A DNA stretch of 64,000 nucleotides from Trogon surrucura (GCA_020746105.1 CM036658.1:31149099-31213098), one strand, 5' to 3'; counted from the first letter of the stretch, positions 38,020 through 50,296 are shown. Notes: generated from the sequence alone by a model not told the origin. Program-made: numbers and translations.

Positions 38020-40497
38020 CTACTCAAGCAGTTCCCTGTCTCTCTGGAGCTGAGGGCCCCAGAACTGGACACAATATTCCAGATGTGGCCTCGCCAGGGC
38101 AGAGTAGAGGGGCAGGAGGACCTCTCTTGACCTACTTGCTACTCCCCTTCTAATACACCCCAGGATGCCATTGGCCTTCTTGGTCACAAGGGCACATTGC
38201 TGGCTCATGGTCATCCTGCTGTCCACTAGAACCCCCAGGTCCCTTTCTCCTATGCTCCTCTCCAGCAGGGCAGTCCCCAACCTATATTGGCACATGGGGT
38301 TGTTCTTTCCCAAGTGCAAAACTCTACACTTGCACATATTGAACTTCGTAAGATTTCTCCCTGCCCAGCCCTCCAGCCTGTCCAGGTCTCTCTGAATGGC
38401 TGCACAGCCTTCTGGTGTGTCAACCACTCCTCCCAGCTTTGTGCCATCAGCAAACTTGATTACGATGCTCTCTAATCTCACATCAAGGTCATTGATGAAT
38501 ATGTTGAAAAGCACTGGTCCCAGCACTGACCCCTGAGGGACCCCACGAGAAACAGGCCTCCAGCCAGACTCTGCCCCATTGACCACAGCTCTCTGACTTC
38601 TTCCCTTCAACCAATTAGTGACCCACCTCACTACCTGGTCATCCAGACCACACTTCCTCGGTTTACCTATGAGGATGCTGTGGGAGACGGTGTCAAAGGC
38701 CTTCCTGATATCCAGACAGACCACATCCGCTGCACGGCCACCATCCATCCACCTGGTTATGTCTTCATAGAAGGCTATCAGGTTGGTCAAACATGACTTC
38801 CCCTTGGCAAAGCCATGTTGACTGTCTCTAATGACCTTCTTATCCTTGATATGCCCAGAGACAGCACCAAGGATAAGATGTTCCATCACCTTTACAGGGA
38901 TGGAGCTGAGGCTGATTGCTCTGTAGTTACCCGGGTCATCCTTCCTGCCCTTCGTATAGACTGGAGTGACATTCGCTTTCCTCCAGTCTTCAGGCACCTC
39001 ACTTGTTACCCACGACTTACCAAAGATGATGGAGAGTGGCCTAGCAATGACTCCCTCCACCTCCCTCAGCACCCGTGGGTGCATCCCATCAGGGCCCATG
39101 GATTTATGGATGTTTAAGTGTTCAAGCTGATCCCTAACCCACTCCTCCTCAACCAGGGAAAACTCCTCCTTTATCTTGACTTCCTCTGGGGCCTCAGGAG
39201 ACTGAGGCTCCTGAGGGCAGTCTCCAACAGTATAGACAGAGGCAAAGAAGGCATTCAACAACTCTGCCTTCTTTCTGTCCTCTGCCTCCACAGCACCCAC
39301 CTCATTCACCAGAGGGCCTACATTGCCTCTAGTGTTAGTTTTGTCAGCAATGTATTTGAAGAAGCCCTTTCTGTTGTCCTTGACCACCCTCGCAAGTCTT
39401 AATTCCAAGGAGGCCTTAGCTTTTCTAGTTGCCTCCCTACATTCTCTGATAGCAGTCCTATACTCCACCCAAGTGGCCAGCCTTCCCTTCCTCAATTTAT
39501 ATAGCTTCCCCTTCCACCTGAGTCTGCCCAGCAGATCCCTGGTTAACCATGCAGTTCTCCTGGTTCTCTTCCTTGATTTCCTACCTGTTGGGATGCTTTG
39601 ATCTTGAGCCTGGAAGAAGTGGTCCTTGAATACTGACCAACTGTCTTGGGCCCCTTTACCTTCCAGTACCCTGTCCCAAGGGGTTTCCCCCAGCAATTGC
39701 TTGAAAAGGCCAAAGTTGGCCCTGCTGAAGTCCAGTGCTGCGATCCCGCTTTGTACTGTGTTTCTACTGCACAGGATCCTGAACTCCACCATCTCATGGT
39801 CACTGCAGCCAAGACTGCCCTCAACCTTCACTGCTTCAACCAGACCTTCCTTGTGGGTGAGCACAAGGTCCAGCAGCGCTCCTCTCCTGGGCGGCTCATT
39901 CACCATTTGCATCAAAAAATTATCTTCGATGCACTGGAGGAACCTCCTGGACTGAGGATGGCTGGCTGTGTGGGCCTTCCACCAAATATCTGAGTAGTTG
40001 AAATCCCTCATGAGAACCAGGGCCTGCGATCGAGAGGTTACTGACAGTTGCCTGTAAAAAGCCTCATCAACTTTCTCCTCCTGATCTGGTGGTCTGCAAT
40101 AGACACCCACCACAGTATCACCTATGCTAGCCTGGACCTTAATTCTCATCCACAAACACTCAACTTGCTCCTCCTCTGCCCCTGGATAGATCTCCATACA
40201 CTCCAGTTGCTCTCTCACATAAAGAGCAAGTCCCCCACCTCGCCTTGTTGGCCTGTCTTTCCTAAAAAGGACAGAGCCATCAAGGCCCACACTCCAGTTA
40301 TGCGAGCTGTCCCACCGCGTCTCTGTAATCACAATGAGATCGTAGCTCTCCAACCACACACAGATTTCTAATTCCCACTGCTTATTCCCCATGCTTCTTA
40401 CATTGATATACAGACACTTAAGAGATTTAATGAAGAAGCATCTGCTACTGATGGTTGTGCCATCCATGTTGGAGTGGATGTACTTAAGCAGGGCCAC
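38020..40497 (-). CDS. CR1 ORF2: endonuclease and reverse transcriptase (825 codons, broken)
   Basis: Open frame of 825 codons. An APE-type endonuclease comes first: Asn32 in YINVRS, Glu59 in VITETRWD, the YCRPP and DFNYSD segments, and the CSDHE block near residue 235. The expected G in the GDFN motif reads R here. The reverse transcriptase follows, with the [13 protein letters not shown] region, [16 protein letters not shown] and [20 protein letters not shown]. The catalytic FADD box is FADG: codon 685 is GGC (38443-38445), where a GAC is expected. The frame stops at TAG because of a one-base deletion near 38018. Function, if intact, would be target-primed reverse transcription of CR1 and possibly of SINEs with CR1-like tails. 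Confidence 0.93.
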   Translation of the reverse strand: MALLKYIHSNMDGTTISSRCFFIKSLKCLYINVRSMGNKQWELEICVWLESYDLIVITETRWDSSHNWSVGLDGSVLFRKDRPTRRGGGLALYVREQLECMEIYPGAEEEQVECLWMRIKVQASIGDTVVGVYCRPPDQEEKVDEAFYRQLSVTSRSQALVLMRDFNYSDIWWKAHTASHPQSRRFLQCIEDNFLMQMVNEPPRRGALLDLVLTHKEGLVEAVKVEGSLGCSDHEMVEFRILCSRNTVQSGIAALDFSRANFGLFKQLLGETPWDRVLEGKGAQDSWSVFKDHFFQAQDQSIPTGRKSRKRTRRTAWLTRDLLGRLRWKGKLYKLRKGRLATWVEYRTAIRECREATRKAKASLELRLARVVKDNRKGFFKYIADKTNTRGNVGPLVNEVGAVEAEDRKKAELLNAFFASVYTVGDCPQEPQSPEAPEEVKIKEEFSLVEEEWVRDQLEHLNIHKSMGPDGMHPRVLREVEGVIARPLSIIFGKSWVTSEVPEDWRKANVTPVYTKGRKDDPGNYRAISLSSIPVKVMEHLILGAVSGHIKDKKVIRDSQHGFAKGKSCLTNLIAFYEDITRWMDGGRAADVVCLDIRKAFDTVSHSILIGKPRKCGLDDQVVRWVTNWLKGRSQRAVVNGAESGWRPVSRGVPQGSVLGPVLFNIFINDLDVRLESIVIKFADGTKLGGVVDTPEGCAAIQRDLDRLEGWAGRNLTKFNMCKCRVLHLGKNNPMCQYRLGTALLERSIGERDLGVLVDSRMTMSQQCALVTKKANGILGCIRRGVASRSREVLLPLYSALARPHLEYCVQFWGPQLQRDRELLE

Positions 40498-40555
40498 TTT
40501 TTTGACACCTAACCCTGGGATACTTCCCCCGGGCTCGTCTGTAGTGAGCCAGGTT

Positions 40556-41592
40556 TTATCCCCTTCCCCTTTCCAAATAGTTTAAAGCCCCATCGATTAA
40601 TCCTGCCAACTCACCAGCAATAATCCTCCTCCCTCTCTGAGACAGCCCCACTCCATCTATATCTCTCATGCCCGGTCCTGCGTGATCATAAAATCCAAAA
40701 TGTTGCTGGCACCACCAGCCTTTAAGCCATGCATTAACTGCATGTACTTTTCTGTCCCTTTCAGTATTCCTACCCCCTATCGAAGGGACAGAAGAGAAAA
40801 CTACCTGTGCCCCCGACCCTTTGACCAACTGGCCTAGTGACTTAAAGTCCTTTTTAATTCTCTTTGTATTCCTTTTATTGACCTCATCACTGCCAGCCTG
40901 GACAACTAGCAATGGGTAGTAATCAGTGGGACGCACCAGACTAGGGAGGTTTTTGGTCATGTCCCTAATCTGAGCTCCAGGGAGGCAACAGACTTCCCTG
41001 TGGGCTGGGTCCGGGCAGCAGAAAGGACCCTCCGTTCCCCTCAGGATGGAGTCACCAATGACAACTACCCTCCTTTTCTTTTTAGTTGGACTGGTCCTGA
41101 TGCATGGGGCTGACTCGCTCACCGCAGTCAGCCCCATGGCTGCACATTCATCCACCTCTTCACTTCCTTGGCTCTCCTGTTCCAGAGCCCCATACCTGTT
41201 CTGCAGGGGCAACTGGGCAGGTGAGGGAGGCTGGGCAGGGACCCGCCTACCTCTCCAAGCCAGGACTCGTTTCCATTCCCCCCATCTCTTAGGTCCCCTC
41301 CTTTGGCCTGATGGCCAGAGGGGAGGGGATCCCCTGCTGCATGTGGAGATTGCTGTGTGTGCACCAGGGAGTGGCTCCACCCATCTCTCTCTCTTTCACA
41401 CTCCCTGATACCCCTCAGCCTCTCCACTTCTCCCTTTAGCTCTGCCACGAGGCAGAGAAGGCCGTCCAACCGACCGCCCCTCACACAGGCCCTGCCAGCT
41501 CCAGCCTCTGGGCGGCTCAGGCTCAGGCACGCCCTGCAGCCACAGGCCTGCACAGCTGCACTCTTGCTCTGGAGCACTGTTTGGGTCCCCAC
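40556..41592 (-). pseudogene. CR1 ORF1: SGNH/GDSL esterase-like protein, frameshifted
   Basis: Two overlapping minus-strand frames make up ORF1. The N-terminal frame (41592 down to about 41300) has a Cys-rich start (CGCRACLS) and a short coiled-coil-like VAELKGEVERLRGIRECE. The second frame (to 40556) holds VVVIGDSILRGTEG, the block I serine motif of the SGNH esterase fold known in CR1 ORF1, and ends DGVGLSQRGRRIIAGELAGL, the block V region. The expected catalytic His in that last block appears to be Gly. A frameshift near 41300 separates the parts. ORF1 proteins of CR1 are thought to bind nucleic acid or membranes during retrotransposition. Confidence 0.8.
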
Positions 41593-42017
41593 CCTCCTTC
41601 TCGGGGTGGATATTTGCCTCTGGAAGGTCTTTTTTAATGACCAGAATAGTGTTTAAAAAAAATTTCCGAAATTCCCAAAATAAAAATTCCATCATGTAGA
41701 TATATATACCTTACCATTAAAATTTAACATTAGACTCAAACAGACAGCAATACTAGTGCGCTATTATTCCACAAGGACAAACTGAGAGTTGGCACTGCAG
41801 TTGTCAGAACTACTAACACTCTGCCAGTGAGTTTACATAACTACTTTAACATTTTAATATTACAACTGAATACTTCAATTATTAATCAAAATTTATTTTT
41901 AATGATTTTGTTTGCATATTAACCAACTCCTGCTTTTTTAATCCTTTCACTGCTTGAAATTTCAGACACAAAAATATTCAGAAAACCATCAGATGACACA
42001 AAGTTCTTTCGAAAAGT

Positions 42018-42043
42018 TATATATATATATATATATATATATA
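42018..42043. repeat. (TA)n microsatellite
   Basis: An uninterrupted run of about 13 TA units in the 13.1 kb HSD17B4 intron. Confidence 0.95.
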
Positions 42044-44509
42044 AAGGGAGTACTTGCATACCAATATTCCTGAAGAGAAGAGTAAGCAACATTTTCTTCT
42101 TGTCACCTAGATATTTACATTCAGTCTTATATATTTACTACACCACAGAGATTACAGCAATTCCTAATATTACTCACTGTTTTGACACTAAGGTTGAAGG
42201 AACTGATCACACTATACAAAAATATGCAGTAACAAAAGATTTGGGAAATGTTTCATTTAAGCTCCCAATAGTAGTCAGCAACAGGAAATGTTTAAAATAT
42301 TACACCACCTCCTCCACCTTTTATCCCACAAGGAGCCTGAAGCAGTTCCGAACTCCTATAAAAGTACAGATACTGTTCATCACAACAGAAGCAAAGGGAA
42401 CAGGACAAGGAAAAGTTATGTCTCTTTAATAACTTATCCAGGAAAATAAGCATTGGAAGAAGGCACTTCCTTCCTCCCACTGTTTCAGTAGGAAACAGAA
42501 GAGAGGACAAGCTTTGTTTGAAGAAAAGGTTGACTATGGAGTACTCCTTTGCAAAAGAAATCCACCTGTTTCCCTTCTGAAAAAACTTGGTCTCATGAGG
42601 CAGGTAAGGCCATCATCAGGCATAAATCTTTAACTGTGCTGGTTTGGTGTTTAGCAGTTTGAGCTTAAGGTCTTCCTGAGCAAGAAACTTTTTTCATGTC
42701 TGGAACACTTCTCATCAGGTTTTTCTTCCATTGATTTGTCCCCCATTCTTTGAACATATGTACTACTGAGTTTAGGTGACAAACAAATCAGTTCCAAAAG
42801 TTAAGACAGTGATAAATCATCTTGAAGATAATTTTCTCGTTGTTAGTATAAACATGATCACCGCTTACATTACATTAGTTACATACGAAACAACACACAA
42901 CTGATGTAGTGTACAAAGTGATTCTCTTTAAACACAAGTAGCCACTTTAACTGTTCTGGAGTTTAATCTATGCACTTCTAATTTATCTTTAAAAATGTAA
43001 GCAAGAACACAGGAAAGACTTCAAAAGCCTTCTGTCCCGGTTCTACACACCCCCATCATTTAAATTACTGAGTGTAAAAGTGGAAAACTGCAGACGATAG
43101 AAATGATTAAGAGCAGTAATGGCTTTTAAGAGAGATATTCTGAGTTGAATTATGAAGTATTTGCCTCTCTCTCATTTTGACATATAGGTAACTCAGCCTG
43201 CACAATCTACATAAGTATATTAAATATAATGATTAACTGCTATCCAAGTGGAAATCACCTCTTATCCCTCAAAAATTGCTTGAAAGACAATATAGGTAGA
43301 ACAGAACTATCCTGATCAATCTATGAATGATAGTTTTCCTGAAGCTTAATAATAATCTTGCTGCTCAGAATCTCTGCTGGTTAACATCAGGAAAAGAAAA
43401 AGTGAAATTACAGCATTGTAAAATAGCTGTAAAATAGGAAGAACAGTTTCTTAAACATTATCATTGGCAAGACTTAACAATATCTAAATCCAGTCTATGG
43501 GACAAAGCACAACCAGCCTGACCCATTGACGTGCTAAGTCTCTCTCTTCAGCTGGCCAAAGGGTAGCCCATCTCATCTGGATCTTCGCCAAAGCTACTCT
43601 GACCGGATTCAACCATTGAGACCAAACAAAATGAAGCAGTTTAACTGACAGACTTAACTCCAAGACTTGCATTTTTCCACAAAAAAAAACCAAAGGCCTG
43701 GAAGTCACAACCTGACCACAGTTCACCTCTTTGGGAAAAAACTTTACATTCCACTAAACAACCATTTAGGACGCCTCAGTAAAAAACATCTAATAATTCT
43801 AAAGACAATGAACTATATCCAGTTAAAAACATTAGACTGCTTTTTGCAACAATACATGTCCTCAGAAACTGAGCATGGAAGAATTTAAGAAGAGAAGGCT
43901 TTTGAGGAAGTAGTTGCTCCCATCAGACTATTTCATATACTTGTGTCATCCACTTCGTCTCTGGCCTACTGCTGTTACAACCTTTAGCCTCTCTTCACTA
44001 AGCCAATACCAGGCTTAGACAACGAGTTAGCATCATTATACCTTCATTAAACCTTGACCTCAGAAAATTTGAACGGAAACAAACTGGGCTATATTTGCAC
44101 TTACAGTGCAGTAGAAATAAATACTTTTTTTAGATTAGCGTGTACATTACCAGCAGACTAATTACTGTAACACAGAGCTCCAAGTAGGTTAATTTAGCTT
44201 GCCTTTTTATATGCAATGGTAATTCATTCTGGAAAATGTAAATAGAAATGCACTGAAGTCCTAGAGGATGGTTTGTTTAAATAGGCAAGTTACAGAAGTA
44301 TGTTCCTAGAAAGGTTAGTAACTGCTATTATGGAACTGTATCTGACCTCCTTGTCACTTGTGCATTCATTATGCATGCAGATTTTTAGGTCTCAATGAAT
44401 ATACATCTCATAGTTATTTTCAAGGTATCACTTTAATTAGAATGAGTAGCATTAATCTCATTTCACAAAAAAATGGATCAGGGTTTTACATATAAAAGCT
44501 ACAACTTAC

Positions 44510-44648
44510 TCCACTGCATTGCTGTTTTTCCATCTTTAGTGATGTTCCATTGGAACACGGCATTTACCTTCTTTACCAATTCATTTCCAATCTCTTTTAT
44601 ACGACGACCAATTTCTTCAAACACTAGGTTACTCTGCAGGCCTGCAGT
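44510..44648 (-). CDS. HSD17B4: HSD17B4 exon (start of SCP2-like domain)
   Basis: This 139-nt exon has a T-rich acceptor ending TTTAAAG and donor TGGA|GTAAGT. It reads [20 protein letters not shown], then about 26 more residues ending in a tryptophan, with a threonine codon split across the donor. [12 protein letters not shown] is the beginning of the SCP2-like sterol/lipid-binding domain of HSD17B4. The acceptor AAAG is unusual in its last bases, but it is the only site that keeps phase 0 with the previous exon and gives the conserved start. The next intron is 13.1 kb and contains a nearly complete CR1. Confidence 0.95.
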
Positions 44649-46520
44649 CTTTAAAAAAAAAGTATGAAGAATTTAAAACTGAACCTCTTAAAATACTTAA
44701 AAAGTATTAAATATGTCTATTAGTTCAAGCACTGTGTCCACAAAAGTCTCTGCTGCACACTTAATACAACTGAGATTTCTTCTACCACAAATAATCACCT
44801 CTAGCAACTGTCAGCACTGAAGAGTGCATTCAAGCAGAAAATGCTTCATCGATTCTTCCTTGAGAATTATTTCTTACTTTTATACCTTACTTTTGTAGTC
44901 ATTGTGATATATCACTAAAATTTAACATGTCTCATAATTAAGGCTGTAAATGCTTTTAAATTGCCCTTTATTCTCTTTGCAGGACAACCATTGCCATGTT
45001 TTCCATGGTGAATGGCACATTAGTTTTCAGAACACAAAAATGTTTTTATGAGTACATTACTTTTACTTGCCATGGAAGGTGTTCAGAACATATTGCATGA
45101 TGAACATAGTCAGGACTCCAGTATAGACAAAATATGTTTATCATTTTAGGAGCAGAATTAGCTACACTTATATCTTCTACTTTTCCAAATGTATTATTTT
45201 GCAAGCCTTTCATTGTCTTTCTTTAACAAATACCTGTACTGGATAAAATGCTACACTAAGAAGCTGCTCCAGAAACAGAGCAAAGAAGCTCCCATAATTT
45301 TAGTTATTCTACTGTACTTATCCATACACTAGAATGCAATATTCCTCACACTGCTATCTTGTCATACCGTTGCTTAAGCATAACATTTTCCATTATATAA
45401 GTGAGTTCCCAATGACATCCAAATCTGTCAACCTTCAGTCAGTCAGGCTAGTTTCCCCTGGTACACGTCTGCCTCTGACAACAAACTTCTGCCAAGGAAC
45501 CTTAATTTGTCAGAGTAAGCTTAAACTAAAAAAACCCACAGTTCTGACCACGTTAAACAAATCTCTGTTAAGTATTCCACTAAAGTCCTAATGCTTGTAT
45601 GTTTGAATCACATATGCAGATTTGGCAACTGTTATCAGAGGACTAAACACAACCGACAAAAAGTATCAGGTTCCAAGCTTTACAAGGGCCACTATCTTAG
45701 TGCTTCATAAGCTTCAGTGCATTAACATTTCATCCTTTGTAAGCAGGAAACAACGAGGAAAAAAAGATATAGCTTATTAAGGCAATATAGTGTTGCATCT
45801 GTGCCTTTTAGAGCACATTGAGAACCCAGGACATTCTCAGCATTGCATGTATAATTCCGTCTTCTGTGGCAAACCCTATACTCAAAGTTTAATGCATGCA
45901 GAAGATATAAAGCACATATACTGTTAGGCCTAACCACGTACACAAATAGCTGTCAGAGCTTTCTTTCAAAAGGATCCAATGACAAAACTGTTCTTTTTCT
46001 ATGAATACACTGTCTCATTTTTGTTTGTTCTGTTCTGCTAATGTCTTCCTGGCACTCCCTCCCTGTTTCTTTGAAAAAAAAAAAAAGGTGAAAGAAAGGC
46101 CACACATTGAGTTTGATCTTCAGCATCCACAAAATAAAGCCAAAATGCTCCTTTTAAGGGCATAGCCCCAAATGATAGGGACTAATTTCAATGTTAAATT
46201 ATGGTCAAAACTTGTGGTCCTCACTGGTGCAGGACTCACTTGTCTTTTAACATACAGCGTGATGCTTATCCTTAACAGTTCAATTGGCATCCAGCAGTTC
46301 AAACTTCAATAGCCACACTCTGTGTCTTAAAATATCTGTATTTTTACGCTCAAATATTCTTGAATATCTGCATCTTAAACAACAAATGTGTTCACATCTC
46401 TGAACTCAAAGACTCATCTAACTACTGCAAATAAGGCTGTTAAGCGCCCTAACTATTCTTCCCATGTTTTTAACAAAAATCAAGTTTAACTATGTAACTT
46501 TGCAAGTTGTTTTTTCCTAC
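44649..46520 (-). other. HSD17B4 intron, 1.9 kb
   Basis: Apart from an A-run near 46075-46085, I see no repeat family or coding potential in this AT-rich intron. Confidence 0.85.
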
Positions 46521-46610
46521 CTTCAGAGGCTCCCGAGAAGAAAGCTTATCCAAGCCTGGTACTATATCCACGTAGCCCCCCGTAACAGCAACTTCTCCAG
46601 TCTCTTTGAC
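46521..46610 (-). CDS. HSD17B4: HSD17B4 exon (end of hydratase 2 domain and linker to SCP2)
   Basis: This 90-nt exon (30 codons) has acceptor CCACCACAG and donor CTGAAG|GTAGGA. The peptide begins VKETGEVAVTGGYVDI, closing the hydratase domain, and continues into a low-conservation linker (VPGLDKLSSREPLK). By my alignment to the human sequence the linker up to the SCP2 start is one residue longer here. A linker of variable length is expected because it only tethers two domains. Phase 0 at both borders. Confidence 0.94.
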
Positions 46611-48906
46611 CTGTGGTGGGAGAACGAATTACACTGAAGAGGTAACATATTCACAAAAAGTCCCAACAGAAGGGCGGCCAAGAAGTCTTCCTTACATATG
46701 AAAATCAGAGATGAAGAAAAGATGACATATAAAAGTTTTAGAGCAGAACTCTGGAACTTCCAGAAAAAAAAAATATGCCATGAATGTGTTGTAGTCTTGG
46801 GGCAAGACTGCTTTGCAAACAGCTCTTCAACCAAAATAACTATTTGCTTACTGAGAAATTATACAAAATACATTGCTTTTTTTTTCTGTTTGCAAAATAG
46901 TAGAAAAAAACTTCTTTATTCGAAAATTTACTTCCAGTGTTACAAGTTACAGTTAATGTTGCTTCATATATAGTTCTGAGAGAGACAGTTTCACTATATC
47001 CAGGTGCCTTACACTGCAACTTGCACTAAAAACAATTTTTAAGCATTGTAAACCCAAAAAGATTACAATAATAAAGACGAAAAATACTTGAACTACCTTT
47101 TTTTGGCATTGTCTCTTTAAGGGTTTGACAAATTATTCTGACTTACGGCAGCACACAGTAGATGGCAAAATGATTCACTGATAATACATATAGAGAGTTA
47201 TATGATAAATAGCCAGAGCAGAGGAATATTGCACAGTGAAATTAATAAAGAAAGACTACATACCAACAATTATTCAAATCATGCCCAAGAGCTTATCACC
47301 TATTGCCACTACACTTCAGACAATGCTGAAAATGGATTTAAATCAGCATATCAGTTATATGTCTACATTTAGTTTGATTTAACCAGAGGTTACTGCAAGT
47401 ATAAAGATCACTTCATCTCAGACTAATCTAACATGCAGTAAGAAACAGAATTCTGCACAATTTATAACTGTTGAAACAAGGTGGTTTTCTGTAATCCTGT
47501 TAAACGTAATTTCTCTCCAAAATAAGTATCTTCACACTTGTGGGGAAAAAAAAACTGTAGCAAAATCCTCCCAAACTCTACATATTAGCAATGACTAAAC
47601 CAAGCATAATAACAAATCCACCCTTTAAACACAACAAAACATCCCACTCTTTACAAATTCCAAAGGGCGTGGAAGCATATCATGAATTCTGTTAATTTAC
47701 ACTGTACACGTTAACCCTCAAAAGTACGCATCTCAAGTGTAGAAATCCTGTCAGGACTGGGTGGTGCTACCTTCTAAATATAAATATAATAATCTCCAAA
47801 GCTCATTTGAGACACCTCGTTTACCACTTGTAACCAGAGATGGAGAGTTTGGACACAGCAGCCTCGATGTTCTTTTCATTCTGAAATTCTATAGCTGCTA
47901 ACACTCATCAGGTCTGCAAAAAAAACTTACCTCCTTCAGTCACCATCCATTCCACAAAGCTGTATTCCTGTGTCCTTTGTACGACCCTTCGCACTGGATT
48001 TTGCCTGCCTAATCCTCACTGCAGCTGCAACTATCCCTGCTGCTGCACTCACTAATCAGCAGTTGTCTACATCTTACAGAGCAGGGGCTGCGAAACTTCG
48101 GTCAGCCAAAGGCATGTAAATGGCCCCTGCGTAAGCCAACACATACTGAGAAATACCAGTAACAACTAACAGTCTAAGTGACAGTGTCATAGGATGCTAC
48201 AACAGTAGTGATGAAAATTTACTTTCCACCTCCACATGGAGTATTTTACCCTTAGTTTCCAGCATGCATCCTATCAAGTGTAGGAGATTACTACAGGATA
48301 CCCATATAAAATGCTAAGGGCAATGCCGAAGAAAACAGAATAATGTAAAAACTGAATTTATAGTAAAGTCTGTTTTATTATAGTTACCAATTCCTATGAA
48401 ACTTCCATTTGTAAGTAAATTGTTCTGTGTAGATGCAACTTAACTCAATTTACGCTACATTTGTAGTTTACCTGCATAAAATGTCATGAGTTAAGACAAA
48501 CCAATTTTAAAAAACGTTTTAAAAAAGTTTACAAATGTTAAATGTTAAAAAAGATGCATACACATGGTTATGATTAACTGCAGGAAAAAAGTACATATGC
48601 TGACCTGAGAATCACTGCTTTTTGCTCCTCCACAGTGTCAGAGAAAATGCAATATAATGAGATGAGTTCCCATACTGTTTAATATAAGGAGTATATTAAA
48701 ATTCTATGAGTATAATGGTATTTTTATTGGAATCTTAGTGAGCCCACAAAATAAGTAAGATTATTTCATTCTATTAACTTTATTTCTTTACAAAATCTTC
48801 TTCAATGTTGTGCTAGACGAACCACTTTTTCTGCTCCCCCTCATATTCTCAATCTTTTAACCAATACGTCTTTCTCTAAAGCCCACAATGTTAAGTGTGT
48901 TCTGAC
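46611..48906 (-). other. HSD17B4 intron, 2.3 kb
   Basis: AT-rich intron. A slightly more GC-rich block at about 47930-48130 contains several CpGs, but I could not assign it to any family. Confidence 0.85.
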
Positions 48907-48993
48907 CTTGGTCTGAAAATGGATTCTATTTCCTTCCTTCCACATTTCTGTTTGTAAAGTTTGCCCTGGGAAGACTGGTTTTGCGAAGCGAAC
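48907..48993 (-). CDS. HSD17B4: HSD17B4 exon (hydratase 2, [20 protein letters not shown])
   Basis: This 87-nt exon (29 codons, phase 0 at both ends) has acceptor TTTTTTTCAG and donor CCAAG|GTCAGA. The peptide starts [20 protein letters not shown] and is almost the same as human HSD17B4 over this stretch. It forms late strands of the hydratase 2 hotdog fold. Conservation this strong in a short exon is the clearest sign that the gene is functional rather than a decayed copy. Confidence 0.98.
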
Positions 48994-49181
48994 CTGAAAA
49001 AAAGAGGTGGGGGTGTGAGCAGACCTGTCATACGTACACACCACACTTAAAAGTACAGGTTCTACTGAAATTAGAAAAAGCAAAAGGAAAAAAAAGTCAA
49101 CTATTGATGTAGAAAGCCTAAATATTTAAGTAAACAAACTGGAGGCATTAAAATGCATGCAGCAATAAGTAAAAGCAGAGA

Positions 49182-49364
49182 GAATCATAGAATGGCCCGG
49201 GCTGGAAGCGACCTTAGAGATCACTTTAATCCAACCTCCCTGTTCTGGGCAGGGACGGCACCTCTCGACTAGGTCAGGCAACACGTGAGAACTGAACGGG
49301 AATCGAACCCTTTGACCTTTGGTGTTTCAAGCACCATGCTCAACCCACTGAGCTAAACCGGCCC
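49182..49364 (-). mobile_element. tRNA-headed SINE with CR1-like tail (copy 2)
   Basis: Second copy of the same SINE, also minus strand: A box at 49355-49344, B box at 49309-49299, the same body (CACGTGTTGCCTGACCTAGT) and the same CR1-like 3' end finishing CATTCTATGATTCTCT. It lacks the long trinucleotide tail of copy 1. It lies inside the 489-bp HSD17B4 intron 48994-49482 and makes up about 37% of it. Confidence 0.9.
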
Positions 49365-49482
49365 TCAAACCAATTGTGGGAGTTAAGACAGTGCAAAAGC
49401 CTTTTCCCACTCTAAAGATTTTTTTTTGGCACTAAACCCAGAAAAATCAAGATAATTAACTGCAAAGAATGAAGACACAGAC

Positions 49483-49589
49483 CTTGATCGCCTTGAATCT
49501 GTTCACATCGTTATTTGCAAACTGCTTCAAAACGTTTCTAGCAGCAAATCCAAAGGTGCATAGTCCATGAAGTATAGGCTTCTTAAACC
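49483..49589 (-). CDS. HSD17B4: HSD17B4 exon (hydratase 2 core, [11 protein letters not shown] motif)
   Basis: This 107-nt exon has acceptor AAAATAG and donor ATCAAG|GTCTGT. It takes two bases to complete the split glycine codon, then reads [20 protein letters not shown] and continues to [20 protein letters not shown] is strongly conserved in vertebrate HSD17B4 and forms part of the hotdog fold around the acyl-CoA site. It ends in phase 0, consistent with the following exon. The donor sequence GTCTGT is weaker than average. The 489-bp intron that follows is largely occupied by a SINE. Confidence 0.97.
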
Positions 49590-50296
49590 CTATTTTGAAG
49601 AGTAACATTTTAGCATTTCTAATATTAGGAGTTTGCTCTTTACAATAGCTGTTGAAGAAAACAGACCCTTCTTTAGTAATTACATCTCTGCAAGAACCAG
49701 TTAACATAGCCTACGATCTGTTGCTTTGGCATGGGGTATTACATAAATGAACAAGCTGCTGTGCTAGCAAGATGCGCAGTTAAGCAGTTTTATAGGAAAG
49801 AAGTGCTAACAAACTCCCTCTCTCTCATGTTCCTGAGATTTACTGGGAATGAGAAGGCTCTAGAGAAGCACAAAAAAAACTGACAGAGACCAACATAATG
49901 TCAAAATTATTTAGGTGGAAAGAATTATCTGTCAAGGAACGTATGGAATTCCTTCTGAAGTTTTTGATAGTCTATTGTTTCTGCTTATGAAACACAGACT
50001 GCAAAGACGGGATAGTGGCGACAAGTAGGCTCTAAAAGAGCGGTTTCTCCACTGTAGATGGGAGTCCAAGCATCATTCCACATTCCTACCTAAAAGAAGC
50101 AACACTTCCAAGTGAAGTGTCACACAGAACTATGAAGACATCTAATGGTGACTCTGAGAATAGCTACAAAAACCCCATTGTTTTCTCCAGCTTGTTAGAG
50201 ACATACAGACTAAGGAAAAAAAAAAAAAAAAGATTAAAAGCATATTTATATCATCCTTTGTCCAAATATTAATACAATAGCTCCCCCTCAGCTCAC

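Larger units (their letters stand above)
37558..41640 (-). mobile_element. CR1 LINE, ~4.1 kb, nearly complete, inactivated
   Basis: Read on the minus strand, this is a CR1 non-LTR retrotransposon with ORF1 (about 41592-40556), ORF2 (40497-37652) and the typical 3' end. The 3' end has the conserved GTTGGACTAGATGATCTTTT segment and tandem ATTCTGTG-type repeats at about 37559-37588. The 5' border near 41640 is an estimate, where similarity to CR1 ORF1 fades; most of the 5' UTR is probably missing. It sits in an HSD17B4 intron in sense orientation. ORF1 has a frameshift, ORF2 has a one-base deletion near 38018, and the reverse transcriptase box is mutated. It is therefore dead, yet young enough to keep an 825-codon open frame. 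Confidence 0.95.

Noticed and set aside
39543-40371. Plus-strand open frames opposite the CR1
   Set aside because: They are antisense shadows of CR1 ORF2, which has unmistakable endonuclease and reverse transcriptase motifs.
49295-49364. Functional tRNA gene (minus strand)
   Set aside because: Same reasons; the T-arm region also has a changed stretch (GGTCAAAGGG) compared with the other copy.
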